NCBI GenBank assembly: GCA_964464465.1
Contig: CAYXGF010000007.1
Location: 1 to 42,741 of the forward strand
Direction of reading: 5' to 3'
DNA: 42,741 nucleotides
DNA from: UBA940 sp964464465
GTDB taxonomy: Bacteria; Bacteroidota; Bacteroidia; Bacteroidales; Rikenellaceae
Shown here: piece after piece, positions 1-8,081 of the stretch
How the letters are laid out: the number at the start of each line of letters is the position of its first letter
Position numbering within the stretch: position 1 is the stretch's first letter
The notes under the pieces: generated by a model
Databases searched by the model: none
The model's input: the letters and a program-made list of their open reading frames with translations, nothing else
Told to the model about the DNA's origin: nothing
Translations under genes and position numbers: made by a program

Positions 1-666
1 ATAGCCCTTTTGAAGGAGGAGCTGCGCAAGATAGACTGCCAGATGTCGGTTCAGCGCAGCAACCGCGGGTCGATGGTTCGTGTGGCGCTTGTGGGGTACA
101 CCAACGTCGGCAAGTCGACGCTGATGAATCTTCTGAGCAAGAGCGATGTTTTCGCGGAGAACAAACTCTTCGCCACGCTCGACACGACGGTGCGCAAGGT
201 CGTTTTGGAGAATCTGCCGTTTCTGCTCTCGGATACGGTCGGTTTTATCCGCAAACTTCCCACGGAACTTGTCGAGTCGTTCAAGTCTACGCTCGATGAG
301 GTCCGCGAGGCCGACCTGTTGCTGCATGTTGTCGATATCTCGCACCCCGGTTTCGAGGACCAGATAAATGTGGTTAAGCAGACGCTTGCCGATATAGGCG
401 CCGCCGACAAACCGGTATTTCTGATATTCAACAAAATCGACGCATACGACTACACGCCAAAGGACGAGGACGACCTGACTCCCGCCACAAGGGAGAATCT
501 GTCGCTCGACGATTTGAAGCGCAGCTGGATGGCGAGTGCCAACACGCCGTGTATTTTTATCTCGGCGCAGGACAAAATCGGCATCGACAAGCTGCGGGCG
601 GACCTTTACGGTATGGTTCGTGAGATACATCAGGGACGGTATCCGTTCAATAACTTTCTGTACTGA
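1..666 (+). CDS. hflX: GTPase HflX, C-terminal part (5' end outside window)
   Basis: The frame is open from base 1, so the start codon lies upstream of the window; the TTG at 10 is internal. The visible 221 residues hold the whole G domain: Walker A GYTNVGKS (about 32-39), the DTVGF G3 motif, NKID as G4 and a G5-like SAQD segment. The LLKEELRK stretch before the G domain fits the end of the N-terminal HflX helical domain. HflX is a ribosome-associated GTPase that rescues or splits stalled ribosomes under stress; this is family knowledge. The C-terminal tail is short. The next gene, upp, starts 47 bp downstream on the same strand, but no link in function is evident. Confidence 0.95.
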   Translation: MALLKEELRKIDCQMSVQRSNRGSMVRVALVGYTNVGKSTLMNLLSKSDVFAENKLFATLDTTVRKVVLENLPFLLSDTVGFIRKLPTELVESFKSTLDEVREADLLLHVVDISHPGFEDQINVVKQTLADIGAADKPVFLIFNKIDAYDYTPKDEDDLTPATRENLSLDDLKRSWMASANTPCIFISAQDKIGIDKLRADLYGMVREIHQGRYPFNNFLY

Positions 667-713
667 GCATGCAAAACGACCTTATATAAATTACTAACGA
701 CTTTCGTAATCTT

Positions 714-1367
714 ATGGTAAACATTCTCGATCGACAGAACACTGTCCTGAACAGCTTCATGGCGCAGATGCGCGATGCCAGGGTACAGACCGACAGCATG
801 CGTTTCCGCCGCAATCTCGAACGCACGGGCGAAATCATGGCATATGAGATAAGCAAGACCCTGACATATACCCGGCGCATAGTGGAGACCCCGCTCGGCG
901 AGGCCGAGGTCGCCATGCTCGACGACAAGATAGTTATAGCCACGATTCTGCGGGCCGGACTGCCGTTCCATCAGGGTTTCCTGAACTATTTCGACGATGC
1001 CCAGAACGCCTTTGTCTCCGCATACCGCAAATACAGCAAGGACGGTACGTTCAAGGTCAAGGTCGAGTACATCTCGTGCGGCGAGCTGACCGACAAGGTT
1101 CTTCTGCTGGTCGACCCGATGCTTGCCACGGGCACCTCTCTGGTTCTGACATACGAGGCTCTCAAAGAGAAGGGCGGCATACCGAAGCACACGCATGTGG
1201 CTGCCGTGATAGCCAGCGAGGAGGGCGTGGAATATGTCAGGGAGCATCTGCCGTCCAAGGGCGTGACCATATGGTGCGGTTCTGTCGACCAGGAGCTTAC
1301 CGTTCAGTCGTATATCATTCCCGGTCTGGGCGATGCTGGCGATTTGGCTTACGGAGAAAAATTGTAG
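714..1367 (+). CDS. upp: Uracil phosphoribosyltransferase
   Basis: A 217-residue protein, about the usual length for the family. It makes UMP from uracil and PRPP in pyrimidine salvage, in the cytoplasm. The PRPP-binding loop is visible as VDPMLATGTSLV (133-144), and the uracil-binding C-terminal motif appears as GDAGDLAYG. The ATILRAGLPF segment (76-85) is typical of the family. The ATG at 714 places the start where homologues begin. deoC follows 80 bp later on the same strand, so two nucleotide-salvage genes are adjacent; this suggests, without proving, a shared salvage role. No terminator is visible between them. Confidence 0.96.
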   Translation: MVNILDRQNTVLNSFMAQMRDARVQTDSMRFRRNLERTGEIMAYEISKTLTYTRRIVETPLGEAEVAMLDDKIVIATILRAGLPFHQGFLNYFDDAQNAFVSAYRKYSKDGTFKVKVEYISCGELTDKVLLLVDPMLATGTSLVLTYEALKEKGGIPKHTHVAAVIASEEGVEYVREHLPSKGVTIWCGSVDQELTVQSYIIPGLGDAGDLAYGEKL

Positions 1368-1447
1368 TTTTTGGCATTAAGATAAAAAATTTTTAACTTG
1401 CATACGCTTCCGGATACGAACCCGGAGAGCCGAAACACTGTTGAATT

Positions 1448-2326
1448 ATGGAATACACGAGCAAACTCGGCCTTTATGCGCCCGCTGCATCGGCTCAGGA
1501 AGTTGCGGCCCAGGTGGCTGAAATGGAAAAACTCGCGGTTGCGAACCGTACCGCGGATGTTTACAAACTTTGTTACAGTGCGATAGATCTCACGACGCTC
1601 AACTGTACCGATTCCGATGAGTCGGTGCGTGAGTTCACGCGCAAGGCTGTGGAATTCGGGACTGAGTTTCCCGGTATTCCGGATGTGGCGTCCGTGTGTG
1701 TCTATCCCCTGTTCGTGGATGTGGTGGGGCTCGCTCTTGGCGATTCGAATATCGGCGTGACCAGTGTGGCGGGCGGATTCCCTTCGGCCCAGACGTTCCT
1801 TGAAGTCAAGATTCTCGAAGTGGCGATGGCCGTGGAGAACGGTGCCGACGAGATAGACATAGTGATAAACGTAGGCGAGATGCTCAGCGGCGAGTTGGAG
1901 CGCATGGCCAATACTGTCGAGGCCGTACGCGCCGAGATGGGAGAGGGCACCGTGCTTAAAGTAATCATCGAGTCGGGCGCTCTGAAAACTCCGCAGGCTG
2001 TGCGCGAGGCCTCGCTTCTGGCGATGATGGCGGGTGCAGATTTCGTCAAGACATCCACCGGCAAGATTGACGTGTCGGCTACGCCGGAGGCTGCCGTGGT
2101 AATGTGTACCGCAATCAGGGATTATTACGAAAAGACCGGACGCATGGTCGGTTTCAAGGCTGCCGGAGGCGTGCGCACGGCGGAAGATGCGGCGCTTTAT
2201 TATACCATTGTCGAGAAGATTCTCGGTGAGCAGTGGCTTACGCCCCGTCTGTTCAGAATCGGAGCCAGCTCACTGGCCAACAACCTTCTCGGCGCAATAA
2301 CCGGAACTGCCGTGAAGTATTATTAG
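1448..2326 (+). CDS. deoC: Deoxyribose-phosphate aldolase
   Basis: A 292-residue class I aldolase that splits 2-deoxyribose-5-phosphate into glyceraldehyde-3-phosphate and acetaldehyde in deoxynucleoside catabolism. The Schiff-base lysine sits in the motif FVKTSTGK (Lys201), and DEIDIVINVGEM and AAGGVRT are further family motifs. It is longer than the E. coli enzyme because of an N-terminal extension of about 45 residues before the CYSAIDLTTL segment, a form common in Bacteroidetes. It is preceded by upp on the same strand. The 165 bp between deoC and the next gene contains no recognisable feature. Confidence 0.96.
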   Translation: MEYTSKLGLYAPAASAQEVAAQVAEMEKLAVANRTADVYKLCYSAIDLTTLNCTDSDESVREFTRKAVEFGTEFPGIPDVASVCVYPLFVDVVGLALGDSNIGVTSVAGGFPSAQTFLEVKILEVAMAVENGADEIDIVINVGEMLSGELERMANTVEAVRAEMGEGTVLKVIIESGALKTPQAVREASLLAMMAGADFVKTSTGKIDVSATPEAAVVMCTAIRDYYEKTGRMVGFKAAGGVRTAEDAALYYTIVEKILGEQWLTPRLFRIGASSLANNLLGAITGTAVKYY

Positions 2327-2491
2327 AGGCGGTCGCGGGGGAGGATGAAGCCGGCGGCGGCACTGCTGGCGTGAAGGCTGACGAAACTTTATGGTACAAT
2401 CATCTCAAAGCAGCTCCCCAGGGCCCGTCCGGCGCCGGAAGAGCGGAATACGTATTGCATGGATGTGTAATCTGTAAGCATTCTGTACAAT

Positions 2492-3973
2492 TTGCCTCTC
2501 GGTAGTTACATATGGTTGGTTGCTCCTCTGGGGGTGGGGTGGATAGAGTCCTTGCTGTCGGTGCTCTATACGCTTGTCGCCATATGTGCAATCGCAGTCA
2601 TAGTTCATGACAGGAAAGACCCTGCCAAGACCCTGGCGTGGATTGCCGTCATAGCCATGGTCCCGCTGGTCGGAATAGTCTGTTATCTTGCTGTGGGGCG
2701 CAATCACCGCAAGAAAAAGATGTTCGACGTCAAGGCCTTGCAGAACTATTCGCATATCGAACTGTTGTGCCGCCGTCAGCTCAAAGACCTCTGCAAGCCC
2801 GACCGGATGGACAATGCGGATGTGAGCGACAACATAGAAATCATACGTCTGTTGCTCAATAACAACAAGTCGCTGCTGGCCATGCACAACCGGGTCGAGA
2901 TTCTCGATAACGGCGGTCCGACCTTCGATTCGCTTGTGGCGGCGCTCGAATCGGCCCGCTCGTCGATTCATCTGGAATATTACATCTTCGAGAATGACGA
3001 GATAGGGCACCGTATAGCCGATATTCTTATGGCGAAGGCCGCTCAGGGCGTTGAGGTGCGTCTGATATACGACGATGTGGGCAGCTGGCATCCCAAACGC
3101 CGGTTCATACGCCGTCTGCGCGATGCAGGCGTTGAGGTGGAGTGTTTTCTGCCTGTCGCCTTTCCGTGGGTCACTAAACATCTGAACTACCGCAATCACC
3201 GGAAGATAGTGGTCGTGGATGGAAAAATAGCGTTTACGGGTGGCATAAATATTGCGGACAGGTATGTGAAAGGTACCAGATTCGGCCCGTGGCGTGATAT
3301 ACATCTGCGCATCGAGGGCGAGGCTGTAAGGCTCTTGCAGGCTGTGTTTATTTCAGACTGGTACTTTGTCCGCGGACATCTGCTCGCTGCGGACAGATAC
3401 TTTCCCGCTACGGATGAAAAAACCGTCTCCCCGATGCAGATAGCTTCGTCGGGTCCGGATTCCGACTGGGCGACTATCATGCAGGCGTTCTTTTCAGCGA
3501 TAAGCAAGGCCAAGGACCATATTTATATATCTACGCCTTATTTCATACCCAATGCTGCGCTTCTTACGGCGATGAAGGTGGCGGCGCTCAGCGGTGTGGA
3601 TGTGCGGATTATAATTCCTTTGCGTTCCGACAGCCGTCTGGTGTATTGGGCTACGCGCTCGTATGTCGCCGAACTGCTGGATGCCGGCGTGCAGGTGTAC
3701 ATGTACAATGCCGGATTCAACCACTCCAAACTGCTGATTATCGACGGCGAGTTCTCGTCGGTAGGCTCCGCGAATATGGACATACGCAGCTTCGAGGATA
3801 ATTTCGAGGTGTCGGCCGTCATGTATGACAGGAAGATAGCGCAGCGCCTCACGCGGTCTTTTGAGGAGGATTTGGAGCACAGCATACTCATAACGCCGCA
3901 GATGTGGCAGGGCCGCCGCCGTCTGCATGCGGCATACGAATCTTTTGCCCGACTGCTCAGTCCGCTGTTATAG
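2492..3973 (+). CDS. cls: Cardiolipin synthase (phospholipase D family)
   Basis: A 493-residue membrane enzyme that condenses phosphatidylglycerol to cardiolipin. Two N-terminal hydrophobic helices (about 18-38 and 47-67) are followed by two PLD catalytic motifs: H236-K238-D243 (NHRKIVVVDG) and H411-K413-D418 (NHSKLLIIDG), each followed by the usual G(S/G)-x-N element. The start is uncertain: the frame is open only from 2471 and the best candidates are TTG at 2492 or a GTG at 2534 just before the first helix. No ATG is available in this part of the frame, so a non-ATG start is needed. It stands alone between deoC and an outer-membrane protein gene. Confidence 0.94.
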   Translation: MPLGSYIWLVAPLGVGWIESLLSVLYTLVAICAIAVIVHDRKDPAKTLAWIAVIAMVPLVGIVCYLAVGRNHRKKKMFDVKALQNYSHIELLCRRQLKDLCKPDRMDNADVSDNIEIIRLLLNNNKSLLAMHNRVEILDNGGPTFDSLVAALESARSSIHLEYYIFENDEIGHRIADILMAKAAQGVEVRLIYDDVGSWHPKRRFIRRLRDAGVEVECFLPVAFPWVTKHLNYRNHRKIVVVDGKIAFTGGINIADRYVKGTRFGPWRDIHLRIEGEAVRLLQAVFISDWYFVRGHLLAADRYFPATDEKTVSPMQIASSGPDSDWATIMQAFFSAISKAKDHIYISTPYFIPNAALLTAMKVAALSGVDVRIIIPLRSDSRLVYWATRSYVAELLDAGVQVYMYNAGFNHSKLLIIDGEFSSVGSANMDIRSFEDNFEVSAVMYDRKIAQRLTRSFEEDLEHSILITPQMWQGRRRLHAAYESFARLLSPLL

Positions 3974-4053
3974 GAGGTCACGTCTTTTCACAGGTCGGAG
4001 GGGAGAGAACCGTTTCAAGTTTTTTGGTCGAACCCCTTTAATGATTTGATACT

Positions 4054-4650
4054 ATGAAAAGATTTTTGACTCTATCGTTCGTTTTCGTATTTCTGGCCGC
4101 AGGCGCAATGGCGGCCGGCCCTCTGAGAATAGGATTCCGCGGCGGCGCGGCTGTCAGCACCTACTCCATGGACCGTGTCGTGGTCGGCGGCACGGAGATA
4201 GGCTCGCGGCCGTCATCGGCCGGTTATCAGGTCGGTATAGCCGCTCGTCTAAGCATTCCGGGATTCATTCAGATTCAGCCGGAACTGGTCTTCCACTCTT
4301 TCAAATACAAATATAACGTCGGGAACCATCATGCCGATATAAAGACCAGCCGTATGGAACTTCCGGTTCTGGTGGGATTCCATATCTCCGCACTGCGCAT
4401 CTTCGGCGGCCCTGTGTTCCGCCTGTCCAATTCGGAAAAGAGCTCCATGCGCGATTTCAAGGTCAAATACAACGACTCGACCGTGGCAGGGCAGTTCGGC
4501 ATAGGGTTCGATATTAAGAAATTCTTTTTCGATGTTCGTTATACCACCTATTTCGGGCGCGTAAAGAACAGCATCTCGTATTTATCGAACACAGGAGCAG
4601 CCAAGGTCCGCGACGACGGTTTTACGTTCAACATGGGCTTCCTGTTCTGA
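4054..4650 (+). CDS. Outer-membrane beta-barrel protein (PorT/OMP_b-brl_2-like)
   Basis: A 198-residue protein with a Sec signal peptide (MKRFLTLSFVFVFLAAGAMA, cleavage near residue 21). The mature part alternates short strands and turns (IGFRGGAAVSTYS, QIQPELVFHSFKYKYNV, MELPVLVGFHI) and ends NMGFLF, with the terminal Phe usual for BAM-inserted barrels. This is the pattern of the small eight-stranded Bacteroidetes beta-barrel family. Its cargo or partner cannot be read from the sequence. It starts 80 bp after cls on the same strand and is followed by a long perfect inverted repeat, probably its terminator. Confidence 0.82.
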   Translation: MKRFLTLSFVFVFLAAGAMAAGPLRIGFRGGAAVSTYSMDRVVVGGTEIGSRPSSAGYQVGIAARLSIPGFIQIQPELVFHSFKYKYNVGNHHADIKTSRMELPVLVGFHISALRIFGGPVFRLSNSEKSSMRDFKVKYNDSTVAGQFGIGFDIKKFFFDVRYTTYFGRVKNSISYLSNTGAAKVRDDGFTFNMGFLF

Positions 4651-4756
4651 GCGCCGTTCGGCCGCGCCGGCAACTGCTGTCCGCGCAGAAAGCCGTAGTG
4701 CTGAGGAAAATGCGCCGGCCGAAGATTCTAACAGTGTATTTGCGGCCATTCGCCCC

Positions 4757-4801
4757 CGCAAGACGAACGCCGGGATGATTCATCCCGGCGTTCGTCTTGC
4801 G
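4757..4801. terminator. Perfect 22-bp inverted repeat, probable bidirectional terminator
   Basis: Left arm 4757-4778 and right arm 4780-4801 are exact reverse complements around one central base; the inner part is GGGATGA/TCATCCC. It lies about 105 bp after the beta-barrel gene stop on the plus strand and just beyond the LRR-gene remnant read on the minus strand. There is no strong T-tract on either side, so it could instead be a recombination site or an mRNA-stabilising hairpin. Confidence 0.55.
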
Positions 4802-4816
4802 TTGCGTATTCCTTTG

Positions 4817-4980
4817 TCAGAAGTTCATTTCAATTATCTCTTTCGCATCTTTCCAATATTCGGCCTTGGTGTATGCCCCCCCCCTTGCATCCGACAGGGA
4901 CATATAAAGAACATTCAGACAAATCTGAAATTCTCATTGTTGGAGTAGTCAGAGCCTTGCAGTAGATGCTTTTCAGTCTG
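4817..4980 (-). pseudogene. Remnant of a BspA-like LRR protein C-terminus, frameshifted at a G9 tract
   Basis: Read on the minus strand, 4980 to 4885 encodes LKSIYCKALTTPT...CSLYVPVGCK. A run of nine G (4884-4876) shifts the frame, and the following bases encode AYTKAEYWKDAKEIIEMNF then TGA at 4819-4817. This matches the C-terminal cap of the intact LRR gene in this window (LTSVYCYIQKP...CTLYVPAGCKSAYAKATHWGGAKEIIEMQ). Eight G instead of nine would restore one frame. No upstream body of such a gene exists: the remnant abuts the tRNA-Met terminator at 4992-5022. It is best read as what is left after deletion of a surface-protein gene next to the tRNA. Confidence 0.75.
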
Positions 4981-4991
4981 CCGCAAAATAA

Positions 4992-5022
4992 AAAGACGCA
5001 TCCCGAAACCGGATGCGTCTTT
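4992..5022 (-). terminator. Terminator of tRNA-Met
   Basis: Arms 4992-5003 and 5011-5022 (AAAGACGCATCC and its exact complement) enclose a 7-nt loop. On the minus strand the stem runs into a T-rich tract (TTTTTATTTT). It begins 7 nt past the 3' end of the tRNA. Confidence 0.85.
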
Positions 5023-5029
5023 ATTCGTG

Positions 5030-5103
5030 TAGCGCGAGAGAGACTTGAACTCTCGACCTCATGATTATGAATCATGCGCTCTGACCAGCTGAGCTATCGC
5101 GCC
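5030..5103 (-). tRNA. tRNA-Met (anticodon CAT)
   Basis: A 74-nt cloverleaf on the minus strand. Acceptor GGCGCGA pairs with TCGCGCT (first pair G-U), the D arm is GCTC...GAGC, the anticodon arm is CATGA-TTCATAA-TCATG with CAT at its centre, and the T arm is GAGAG-TTCAAGT-CTCTC. The CCA is not encoded. The paired position 1-72 argues against initiator tRNA. Elongator Met is the likeliest reading; a lysidine-modified tRNA-Ile2 with the same CAT anticodon cannot be excluded by eye. Confidence 0.92.
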
Positions 5104-5190
5104 ATTAGCTTCCATAAGCAGGTGCAAAGATATAAACAATTTCTTTTATCGCAAATTATGATGTCAAAAAAATAGCATTGCGACTCCTCA

Positions 5191-6789
5191 TCACGGTACG
5201 TATTTCATAACCGGCGCCCCCAGAGGTTCGAAATTCCGCTCCGCACAGCCTCTCGTATATACAGGTACGTCAGCCGCACGGTCCGTCTCCATAAAACCGT
5301 AAACGGAACAATACCTGCCCGACAAAGCCATTATGCGGTTCACTATCAGATAGCGGCTCTGAGCATTGTAATACGGTACATTGTCATTCATACAACTGTT
5401 TTCCTCCGGCCTCCACACACCCTTGCCATACTCATACCCGCCTTCGAAAGCTCCCACCTGACGGTACTTCTCAACGCCTACGAAACAACTCCATGCAATG
5501 GAAGAAAGGTCATCCGTAAAATCCAGATTACCATAGAATCCGCGCTCCTGCCACCTGCGCAGTTCCGATTTACGGTTTTCTGGCATCGGCGTATTGTAAT
5601 ATACATATTCGTCACACAGAAATCCAAATCCGTGTCCGCCGGCCTCATGATGTATCAGCCCTTCGAAATCGTCGGGAGACGGCCTGACACTCATCGGACA
5701 CAGTGCTATCGCATTTCCGTCGGCATACATGTACGTAGTACCGTAATACTCCGTACTGTTCAGCACCACAATAACCAGTATGGGAGACTGCGCATCCAGA
5801 CCTGGAACTTTGCGGGCATATTCGAGGCACAAATCGTCATTGCACGAAATGGACGTACCTGCACCGAATCGGGTCCCGAACTTGTTGTTGACCTGTTTCT
5901 CGCCGCGCACCCCTACTCCGCTTTGCATGGAAACAGCCGCGACCATATAGACATTAAAAAAATGCCTGTATGAAGTATAAGGCTCTATGGAGAAGAAATA
6001 CCGCGCAGCCTGCCGCATGATACTGTCGTAACAGCCGCCGACGGAAAGGTCTTCCATCGTAAACCCGTCTCCCATCAGAACAATATTAGCCCCGCCGTCA
6101 TCTGACTTCTGAATGCAAAAACTCTGACCGTCTTCATAAAAACCAGGATTGCCAGCCTGCACTACATGCAAAGTATCCGAAACGCCGCACTCCGAATTAA
6201 AAACCACCACCGCAGCCGTGCGCTCCGATTCCGATTCGTTATAAGCTACATCCAGACGCAGGCCGCCGTAAACAATTCCGGCCGTTCTGTTATCCAGCAC
6301 ATTTGCCAGTCCTGTCTTCCGGAGGCTTATCCAGTTGCCGGAAGAATCAGGTATCTCCACCTCGTAATTCACATTGCAGTCCAGTTCCACCGAAACAGCG
6401 GACGGCAGACATGAGACCGTCATCCGGCGACCGCTTTTGACACGCAGATGCTCCCGGCCTCTCTGTCGCACAACAATTTCCCGACGGATATCGCCCGCTG
6501 CAAAAACCGCCACACAACACCGTTCCTGCTCCGAAGCATTTTCAGACACGGAAAAAACCGCCTCTGTACTCATGCCATCCCCCGGCAGATAATCAACATC
6601 AAGCCACAGGGGTAAGACAGATGCTTCGCTCCACGGCACATCGGACGATATAAAAACCGACTTTCTGCACGGCCGCGAATCGAATTCAAGCGACGAAGCG
6701 GAAAGCGACATCGACCCGCAATCCGATTCGGCTGTACACCCACACAGCATAACTGACGCAAACACCAGAACCGATAAATATCTGTTCAT
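5191..6789 (-). CDS. M64 (IgA-peptidase-type) metallopeptidase lipoprotein with two BACON-like domains
   Basis: 532 residues from the ATG at 6789, chosen because it gives a lipoprotein signal (MNRYLSVLVFASVMLCGC, Cys18 lipidated); the frame continues upstream to a TTG at 6846. Two BACON-like beta-sandwich domains come first (about 28-115 and 120-215, each ending in an IVVRQRG/LHVVQAG strand). The C-terminal half holds the zinc site HEAGGHGFGFLCDEY near residues 380-394, with an upstream GDGFT segment, both typical of peptidase family M64. The spacing is HExxxH rather than the textbook HExxH; I believe this is normal for the Bacteroides branch but cannot confirm it here. It is likely anchored to the outer membrane or exported and active on host or dietary protein. 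It lies 60 bp downstream of a small lipoprotein gene, with a hairpin between them. Confidence 0.85.
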   Translation of the reverse strand: MNRYLSVLVFASVMLCGCTAESDCGSMSLSASSLEFDSRPCRKSVFISSDVPWSEASVLPLWLDVDYLPGDGMSTEAVFSVSENASEQERCCVAVFAAGDIRREIVVRQRGREHLRVKSGRRMTVSCLPSAVSVELDCNVNYEVEIPDSSGNWISLRKTGLANVLDNRTAGIVYGGLRLDVAYNESESERTAAVVVFNSECGVSDTLHVVQAGNPGFYEDGQSFCIQKSDDGGANIVLMGDGFTMEDLSVGGCYDSIMRQAARYFFSIEPYTSYRHFFNVYMVAAVSMQSGVGVRGEKQVNNKFGTRFGAGTSISCNDDLCLEYARKVPGLDAQSPILVIVVLNSTEYYGTTYMYADGNAIALCPMSVRPSPDDFEGLIHHEAGGHGFGFLCDEYVYYNTPMPENRKSELRRWQERGFYGNLDFTDDLSSIAWSCFVGVEKYRQVGAFEGGYEYGKGVWRPEENSCMNDNVPYYNAQSRYLIVNRIMALSGRYCSVYGFMETDRAADVPVYTRGCAERNFEPLGAPVMKYVP

Positions 6790-6806
6790 AACACAACAAA
6801 AACAAA

Positions 6807-6833
6807 CAGTGCACCCAACCGATGAGTGCACTG
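6807..6833 (-). terminator. Intercistronic hairpin followed by T-rich run
   Basis: Arms 6807-6814 and 6826-6833 (CAGTGCAC/GTGCACTG) are perfect complements around an 11-nt loop. On the minus strand the stem is followed by TTTGTTTTTGTTG and then the M64 start at 6789. It could be a leaky terminator that lowers expression of the peptidase relative to the upstream lipoprotein. Confidence 0.5.
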
Positions 6834-6849
6834 CGCATATCAGCAAATA

Positions 6850-7278
6850 CTATTTTCTTATATATGTCGAAATAAGAGTAGTTCCGTTCGATGACTGTGT
6901 CAGCATCAGCGTATTTCCCGTAAGCTGCACACCGTAACCGGCAGCCTGAGTCGCACCCTCAAAAGTTATCAGAAGCAACTCCTCTTTTTCGGAATAAGTA
7001 TATTTGAACGCCTTGCGCTGCGGATCTATCGTAGTCGTTACTCCCGATTCTTTAATTGTCATCTCCTGAACATTCTCTCCGGTTCCGTTATTTCTGAACT
7101 GATATGTCTCAGTAAGAATATAACGGACTCCGTCCTCCGTTTCATCAATATTCCGAACCCATGTTCCGAACAGTTTGGAACCGACAGCATCTACATTCTC
7201 GTCCTTGCTACAAGATGCCATGCACACACCCAAAACAACAGCAGCCAACATAAAGGCCAAAAATTTCATTCTTTTCAT
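6850..7278 (-). CDS. Lipocalin-like lipoprotein
   Basis: A 142-residue lipoprotein (MKRMKFLAFMLAAVVLGVCMASC, lipidated Cys near 23). The body begins with LFGTWVRN, the G-x-W motif that opens lipocalin-like domains of Bacteroidetes, and continues as short strands ending in LISTYIRK. Ligand and role are unknown. The start could also be the Met three codons later. It is the first gene of a probable two-gene unit with the M64 peptidase 60 bp downstream. A -7 box (TAACTTTG) lies 42 bp before its start. Confidence 0.7.
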   Translation of the reverse strand: MKRMKFLAFMLAAVVLGVCMASCSKDENVDAVGSKLFGTWVRNIDETEDGVRYILTETYQFRNNGTGENVQEMTIKESGVTTTIDPQRKAFKYTYSEKEELLLITFEGATQAAGYGVQLTGNTLMLTQSSNGTTLISTYIRK

Positions 7279-7320
7279 TTAAAAATGGAATTAAATTAAA
7301 ATTAGGTAATTATACGGCGG

Positions 7321-7328
7321 CAAAGTTA
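7321..7328 (-). promoter_or_regulatory. Bacteroidetes -7 box (TAACTTTG) for lipoprotein/M64 unit
   Basis: On the minus strand the octamer matches TAnnTTTG exactly and stands 42 bp upstream of the ATG at 7278, in an AT-rich leader. No good TTTG -33 element is seen at 19-21 bp upstream, so this is a half-match. Confidence 0.45.
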
Positions 7329-7395
7329 TATCAAATAAGAGTGCCGGAGCAGGATGCGGTGTCGCAGAATTGACACGGTTGCGATGCCGATTCGT

Positions 7396-7611
7396 CTACG
7401 GCATCCTGTCCTTTATTCCGTCGGACAGGTCAGAGAAAAAGTCATGGTTCAGGATTACCGAGATTCTCGCAAGCGTATCGGTGTCAAGACTGTGTCTCTC
7501 GAATATTCTGTAAATATTGGAACGGTCGCAGGACAATTTGCGCGCCAGCCAGCTGACTGTACGTTCCTGCGCACGGAGTTCATCACGTATCAACACGCCG
7601 ATAGGTTTCAT
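7396..7611 (-). CDS. Small XRE-type helix-turn-helix regulator
   Basis: 71 residues from ATG 7611 (MKPIGVLIRDEL); ATG 7623 is an alternative start. It is a single HTH: RTVSWLARKLSCDRSNIYRIFERHS forms helices 2-3, followed by DTDTLARISVILNHDFF. This matches a family of tiny Bacteroidales XRE-like proteins with the SWLA(R/K)KLxCDRxNIY signature. It has no dimerisation or sensor domain. Its targets are unknown. It is preceded by a leader of over 300 nt with no other gene, and the lipoprotein/M64 pair lies downstream on the same strand, though with a promoter of its own. Confidence 0.75.
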   Translation of the reverse strand: MKPIGVLIRDELRAQERTVSWLARKLSCDRSNIYRIFERHSLDTDTLARISVILNHDFFSDLSDGIKDRMP

Positions 7612-8006
7612 AGTCGAATACATGCCGCACCGCTTCGCCTTCGTGACGGCAATAAGTATGCTCAATCTGTGAAAAGACACGATAAAAGAACGTGGGAAGC
7701 TGATTCGCGCTTATTCTACACGTAGGCTTCTCGCATCGCCCTCGACAAAGAATAAACGACACAACTTGCCCACGCCGTATGTATGCCGCAGACACAGGCG
7801 CAAGCCATGTGCCGCGATTGATACACACAAGTGGACGTTCTGCATCGCAAATCTTCCTTGTCGATAAATCTTGCGAGAATTCACGTGTGGAAGAGAAGCG
7901 TATTATAAACGTCTTTCAATATGTCTGCCGACCGCACGGGGCGCATCGGCGAAACAAAGATATGAATTTATAGCGACTTTGCAGGATACGGAGCAAAACA
8001 CGATAC
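7612..8006 (-). other. Long non-coding leader or intergenic stretch upstream of the HTH gene
   Basis: About 395 bp with no recognisable gene. A perfect -7 box TATCTTTG (minus strand, 7962-7955) lacks a clear -33 partner. If used, transcription would start near 7948 and give a leader of roughly 335 nt before the HTH start. A minus-strand open frame of 81 codons (7828-7583) runs through it and overlaps the HTH gene out of frame, but it resembles no family I know. Confidence 0.4.
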
Positions 8007-8036
8007 AAAAAAAAGGATGGCGCGCATAGGCGCACC
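8007..8036 (-). terminator. Terminator of the glucosaminidase/unknown unit
   Basis: Arms 8019-8025 and 8030-8036 (minus strand GGTGCGC / GCGCGCC, one G-U pair) enclose the loop CTAT. Four nucleotides (ATCC) and then eight T (8014-8007) follow on the minus strand. It lies 46 bp beyond the stop of the conserved unknown gene. Confidence 0.7.
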
Positions 8037-8081
8037 GTCTGCAAGTAAAATTCCGGCCGGCACACGGGGCGCCGGCAGCTT

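Noticed and set aside
7583..7828. Small protein gene overlapping the HTH gene
   Set aside because: Out of frame with the HTH, no family match, Cys/Arg-rich composition; kept only as part of the leader description.
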